Part shown: positions 26,472-32,400 of the stretch, piece after piece
How the letters are laid out: every line of letters begins with the position of its first letter
Numbering within the stretch: position 1 is the stretch's first letter
Program-made: the position numbers and the translations under genes
Notes under the pieces: generated by a model
Told to the model about the DNA's origin: nothing
Seen by the model: the letters and a program-made list of their open reading frames with translations, nothing else
Databases searched by the model: none
NCBI RefSeq assembly: GCF_902806685.2
Contig: NC_048543.1
Span: 9,892,106 to 9,956,105, forward strand
DNA from: Maniola hyperantus
Lineage: Eukaryota; Arthropoda; Insecta; Lepidoptera; Nymphalidae
DNA length: 64,000 nt
Reading direction: 5' to 3'

Positions 26472-29400
26472 CGTTCAGATTTTGATTGTGCGTGATGTTT
26501 GCATGCATGTATAGGTAAGTACTAATAACCAATAATCAATAGCATGCAATACTACGCAATAAAGAAACGGATTCAATTGTTTTAATTATTACAAACCTTG
26601 AAAATCTACGAAATGTTTGCAATACTAGAGTATACTATAGCGTCTATAGCTATAGTTGATTGGGCATTACAGAAGAAGCGTACGCGCTGTGTATGCCACG
26701 ACATAATAATATAGTAGTCGTTCTTGAAGTTAACCACAAGACGCGTCGCAATAGCATTTTTAGGCGTCAATGGGGCGCGTGACACGAGCGAGCGGAACAC
26801 ACCAGCCCGCACCACACTTCGCGTTCACCATCTGCATTAGTGTGAGTGCTACATTAGTACACAGTACCTATACGAGTGCATAGAACAATACCTGCGCTAA
26901 CTGTCACTTGCATCGTAGATCAGAGGCGACTGTTTAACTGCCGGTAACTATACTCTCCCGCACGCGAATAACATACCTACATACGGGGCGTGACTGATGA
27001 CTTCATAAATATATAAACAAACTCATTGTTCATTCTTGTATGACCTTTTCGTTAGAAAAAATATAATATGACTAAAAGTAGTACATGGAACAAAAAGCCG
27101 CCCGCACCAGGTTAGCGCGGGGGCTGTGCGGGTGTGTTCCCTCCCCGATTGCCATCTCGACCTGTCATGTACTATACAAAATAATAAAGCAACGGGCGGC
27201 AAAGATGCAATATCCAGCGCTGATTTTCATTTTCCTTCATATGAACTTGTCAAAATGCCTCCTCAGGCGTTCATATATAAATAAAACAATCATAACTCTA
27301 TGAAATAAAAAATGTAAATTTTCTACATTGTAGTGCCAAGTAAGTACCTACCTACTACTTACTATTGTTCTGTAACAGACAGCTGTGCAATGTGACATTG
27401 TGCTGCATAGGTGCTGCATCTGTATAATATGTCACATTGTATTTGAGGTTTTGAAAAATACGATTGCGATGCATTCGACGAATGCGCCGGCGTGCATAAT
27501 GTGCGCTCTATAAGTATTTTACGCGTGATATGAGGATGTGACTCAGTTTATCATGGCTTATCTTACTGATAACTGTCTTTTCACTGTATAAATAACTCTG
27601 CAAGGTGTTTGCACTCATTACTTGATTAGTAATGACCTCTAAAGATAAGCTGCATGCATTTAAATCGCGTAGCCTCACCTTTAAAAAAATTGTACAATTT
27701 GTTTTAGGTACATCCTCTGATGGAGCTATTGTTGTTAAGAACTCAACCGGCAAAGGTGTTAAGCCTAGAACACACAACGCGCAACCGCAATGCGGCGCAA
27801 AACCATCTGCATGACAGGGCGTTATAAGTCCCGAGTTTTCCTGTTCCCTGAAGTTTCGAGGTGATGGTATATTTTTATATCGGCTGACGTCAAAATGACG
27901 TGATTTCGATGTTAATGAGACATGGTTTCAGCGCAATAGCAATTTGCGGGACTACGCGTGAACAATTAGATACTTATTTTATAAATGGGAAAATGTTTTG
28001 TTAAATACCTTTTAGATGAAATTTGGTATAATTTAAGGCATATTTATATTATGTAATTCAAGTGTGTAATTCTGTGGGCGGTTCCATAACAAATAAAATA
28101 AATACATAAATACAACGGAAACTTGAATGCCGGAGACGGACATAGGCTGTTTTTATTTCGGAAAACCAAAGAGACCGCGCGGAATTTTTAAAAACATAAA
28201 TTCACGAAGTGGCGGGCATCTTCTAGTTTGTAGTAAAAGTAATAAAACAAACTATGTTTGAAGCATAAAGTGCAGTGCATGAAATTAACAGCTTGCATGT
28301 ATGGCACCTACGTGCTACGCAGTGTGAACGCAAACGCCTTCTTACAGTTGTACAGTACCCGACAGTAAATATACATCGAGCTTTTGAAAGAGATAATCGG
28401 CATACTCTACTTCGTAGAGCGTCTCTATAATGAGTGATAAGTTTGAACTTGTAACGTTCTGTCACATAAGTTCATTTGTTTGTTAGTATCGGTGGCTCTT
28501 CCAACATCAACAGCTAGTCTCAATGACAGGGACGACGCTCTACTAAGCTGCCGACTCTAATCTCGATATCACAATACGACGATCTAAAGCTCGATATCAC
28601 AATATTTATTGCAACTTAAATTTAAAACCGCATTCAATACATTGCAGTTCCGCCGCGTTGCTTTCGCGCATTGTCTGTTCGAGCCTTTAATGAACAACAA
28701 CGATTAATAGTTTTACTATTCGCTCTCATAGGTATTAGGTAGTATAAAAACTGCCTTCTCCTTTTTGAGGGAAAATGGTATAGTACGTATTTTTATTAGG
28801 TACTTATGCGTGTAGTTTCTATTGTGTTTTATGTCTGTTTAAATCCTAAAATATTAGGATATGGACGTTAGTGGAATATATTTGGTTTTATTAGTTAAAT
28901 TACTCAGGTTTCCGGTGTTTAAATAACAATACAAATTTCCTGTATACATAACTAAGTACGACCAGTAATATTGCATCATGGGAAAATATTCACGACTGTT
29001 GGTGAGTAATCGGGAGCGTGAAACATTATTATTATGGTTATATTATTCGTGAGTAAATGCGCCAGTCATAATGATTAGCATTTTAGTGAAATAATGACGA
29101 AACTGTTTCCATGTTTCCATGTTCAGCAGGCACCTATAGATTAGCAAAATGAGTTACAATTATACCCAAACACAATTAAACACTGAGTACATACCTAAAC
29201 TTATCTGAAATTATATTTTAAAAGAAATAAATGAGTGTACAAAAAATAAAATAAAATTACATTTCTAAGGGGGGTTCACATAACACACAGAAAACCTATG
29301 TACATGCAAAATCTCAAACTTCTAGACCCAACGCGTGAGCTGTGCGTTGATATGTCAGTCGGTCAGTTTCACACAGTAGTTTAATATAATATTAACTAAC

Positions 29401-32400
29401 CCTGGCTTCACTCGAGTGGAGTTGCTGAAAATTTCTTCGGGTTGGAATTTCTTAAAATCCTGAAACACGTATTTCTTAATTTTTTGCCGAAAGCCCAAAT
29501 GTCTAATGCATATTTATTGTAATAACTTAAACAATGACAGATTTTTATACAATTTTTCATCCCCTATTTACTTTAAGATTTTTGGGAAATTCTACTCCTA
29601 AGGGGGCTACGCTTAGGAGTAGAATTTCCCATAAATCTTTCCTAATGAGTTCATACGTCATAAAAGGAATCTACTATACCTATAAAATTCCAAGTTTCTA
29701 ACCCAAGTGGTTTAGGCTGTGCGTAGATAGGTACATCAGTCAGTCACTTACTCAGGACATGTTTTTTATAATATTAGGTAAGTAGGTATAGTCCGCGACA
29801 GGTCGAGATGGCAATCGGGGTATGAGGCGGGGGGATGCCCTGCATACCCGCACGTCACCCACGCTCGCCCGCACCGGGTTAGCACGGGGGCTGTGCGGTT
29901 GTGCGGGGCGTTCCCTTCCATCTCAACCTGTCGCGTAATATATGTATGTAGACATAGATGAAGAATGCAGTCTTACAATAACCGTTATAATATAAACAGT
30001 TTTGTGCAAATAAAACGGCTGACTGAAATACACGTGTGACGTGTCATTATGTAAAGTGTCTAGTGTGTGCTTGTATCGTTTGTATACAAAAGATACGAAC
30101 ACACACTAGACATTTTGTACTTTAGAACTTGACATAGGCAACTACAACTAATGTTTTACGCTGCTAATATTATGCTAAATTATGGAAAACCTTCGAGAAC
30201 ATTATGGTAAACTCACAGGCATGTAGGTTTCCTCACCTTCACCCTTAAAGCAAGTGATATTTAATTGCTTGCGCCTAACTATAACACATATGAAATGTTG
30301 AAGATAATGACTGACATAATCAATGGTTTGCGACAGGTCCAGAATCGAGACAGAAATCGGGGAGGTAACGCCCCGTACACCCGCACAGCCCCCGCGCTAA
30401 CCCCGTGCGGGCGAGCGCGGGTGACATGCGGGTGTGCAGGGCGTCCCCCGTCCTCATACCCCGATTGCCATCTCGACCTGTCACGGACTATACCTACCTA
30501 ATATTATAAAAAAAAACATGTCCGGACTAAGTGACTGACTGATCTATTCTACGCAGAGCTACAAATCATTGGTTCAAGAAACTTTATCGAGAGTTTTTCT
30601 AAAATTCTCACAAAGACAGAGTTTTCGAACATTGCACCAGAATGAAGCCTATTAGAAGTTTAGTATTATTAGGGAAAAAACTATATATTAGTATATACAT
30701 ACAGAAAAAAAAACTATTAAAACGTATTATTAGGATATTAGGATTATACGAGTAGGTATTTGGCAATTATTTTTAAATTAAAGATAAATGTACAGTACGG
30801 GGCCGAATGTAATGTACATCGATCTTTAAAAGGAGATAGCAAATTTGTAGAGCACTGTCTTTGTCGTTGAGACCGACAAAACGTCACATAGGTATGAGTG
30901 ACAGAGACAACGCTCTACAAAGCCGATATGTCATTCTAAAGGCCGATGTACATTACTTTCGGCCGCGTACTGTACATTTATCTTTAATCTTTAATTTAAA
31001 AATAATTGCCTGTACATCATTATCTACATACAATATACATGTATATGCTCAGCTAACATTATCTCTATATATATAAAAATGAATCGCTGAATGTGTTGCT
31101 GATCGCAAATCGAGATCAGCTGAACCGACTTCGCTAATTCTTTTTCATAATATTCTTTGAAGTACGGGGATGGTTCTTACGGAGAGAAAAATTTAAAAAA
31201 TTGTCTGAAAAAGAATCGAACGTTAGGCGGTACGAAGTTCGCCAGGTCAGCTAGTAATGAATAGTTTCGATCTCTTTGATAGCTGTTAATCTTAAGACTA
31301 TTTTGACTTAAGTCTATGTTTGCAAATATATAGACAACGCAAATTCCTTGACCTTAATTTCTCAGTAGCAAGTAGACTATTCACAATGCTTTTATTAGCA
31401 CACAAATGCTAACCTATGTTGATATTTATCATGATGGCTGTGTAATACTAACTAAATGCTACAACCGTTAAACGAACACATTTCTCAATTTTTCGCCATT
31501 TCGTATTATGTATTCTTAAAATTAATACATAAAGGCAAAAATTTCATACCATATATAATAATAAATATATCCTACGTAATAGCGTCAGATTTGTATCGAT
31601 AGTGATCGTTATTAAGGTTTCGTAGCCGAAGAGTACCAACTGCCAACGGGACTTTATTACTAAGCCTCCGTCCGTCTGTTTGTCAGCGGGTTGTATCTCA
31701 TGAACCGTAATAGCACAAGTTTACAGAGTGTGTATTATAAGTTACTAGCTGATGCCCGCGACTTCATCCGCGTAGATTTAGGATCTCTCTCTGATTTTCC
31801 GGGATAAAAAGTAGCCTATGTCACTCTCCAGGTATTAAACTGTACCCATGTAAAAAATCACGTCGATCCGTTGCTCTGTTGCGACGTGATTGAAGGGCAA
31901 ACCAACAAACAACACACACTTTCGCATTTATAATATGGGTAGTGATAATAATCAAGCTTATAACCAACTAATAATAAAAACCAAGATGGCGAATTTCAAA
32001 ATGGCCGCCATGGAAAGTAAAAATAAAATAAAAAGTATCGATACGAAAACTTTCGTGTGCGAGTCTAACACGTCGCGAGTCTACACTGCGCGACATATTT
32101 TAATCCATACTAATATTATAAATGCGAAAGTGTGTCTGTCTGTCTGTCTGTCTGCTAGCTTTTCACGACCCAACCGTTCATTCGATTTTGATGAAATTTG
32201 GTACAGAGTTAGCTTATATCCCGAGGAAGGACATAGGCTACTTTTTATCCCGGAAAGTTGAAGAGTTCCCATGGGATTTCAAAAAACCTAAATCCACGCG
32301 GACGAAGTCGCGGGTATCATCTAGTTTTTAATAAATTAATTAAAATTACATTTAAATCCACTTTCAAATTTTACTTTTTTTAAATAAATTTTAAAATTCA

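Noticed and set aside
30053..30116. microRNA precursor
   Set aside because: A hairpin exists but nothing shows processing or conservation; kept only as a structural repeat.
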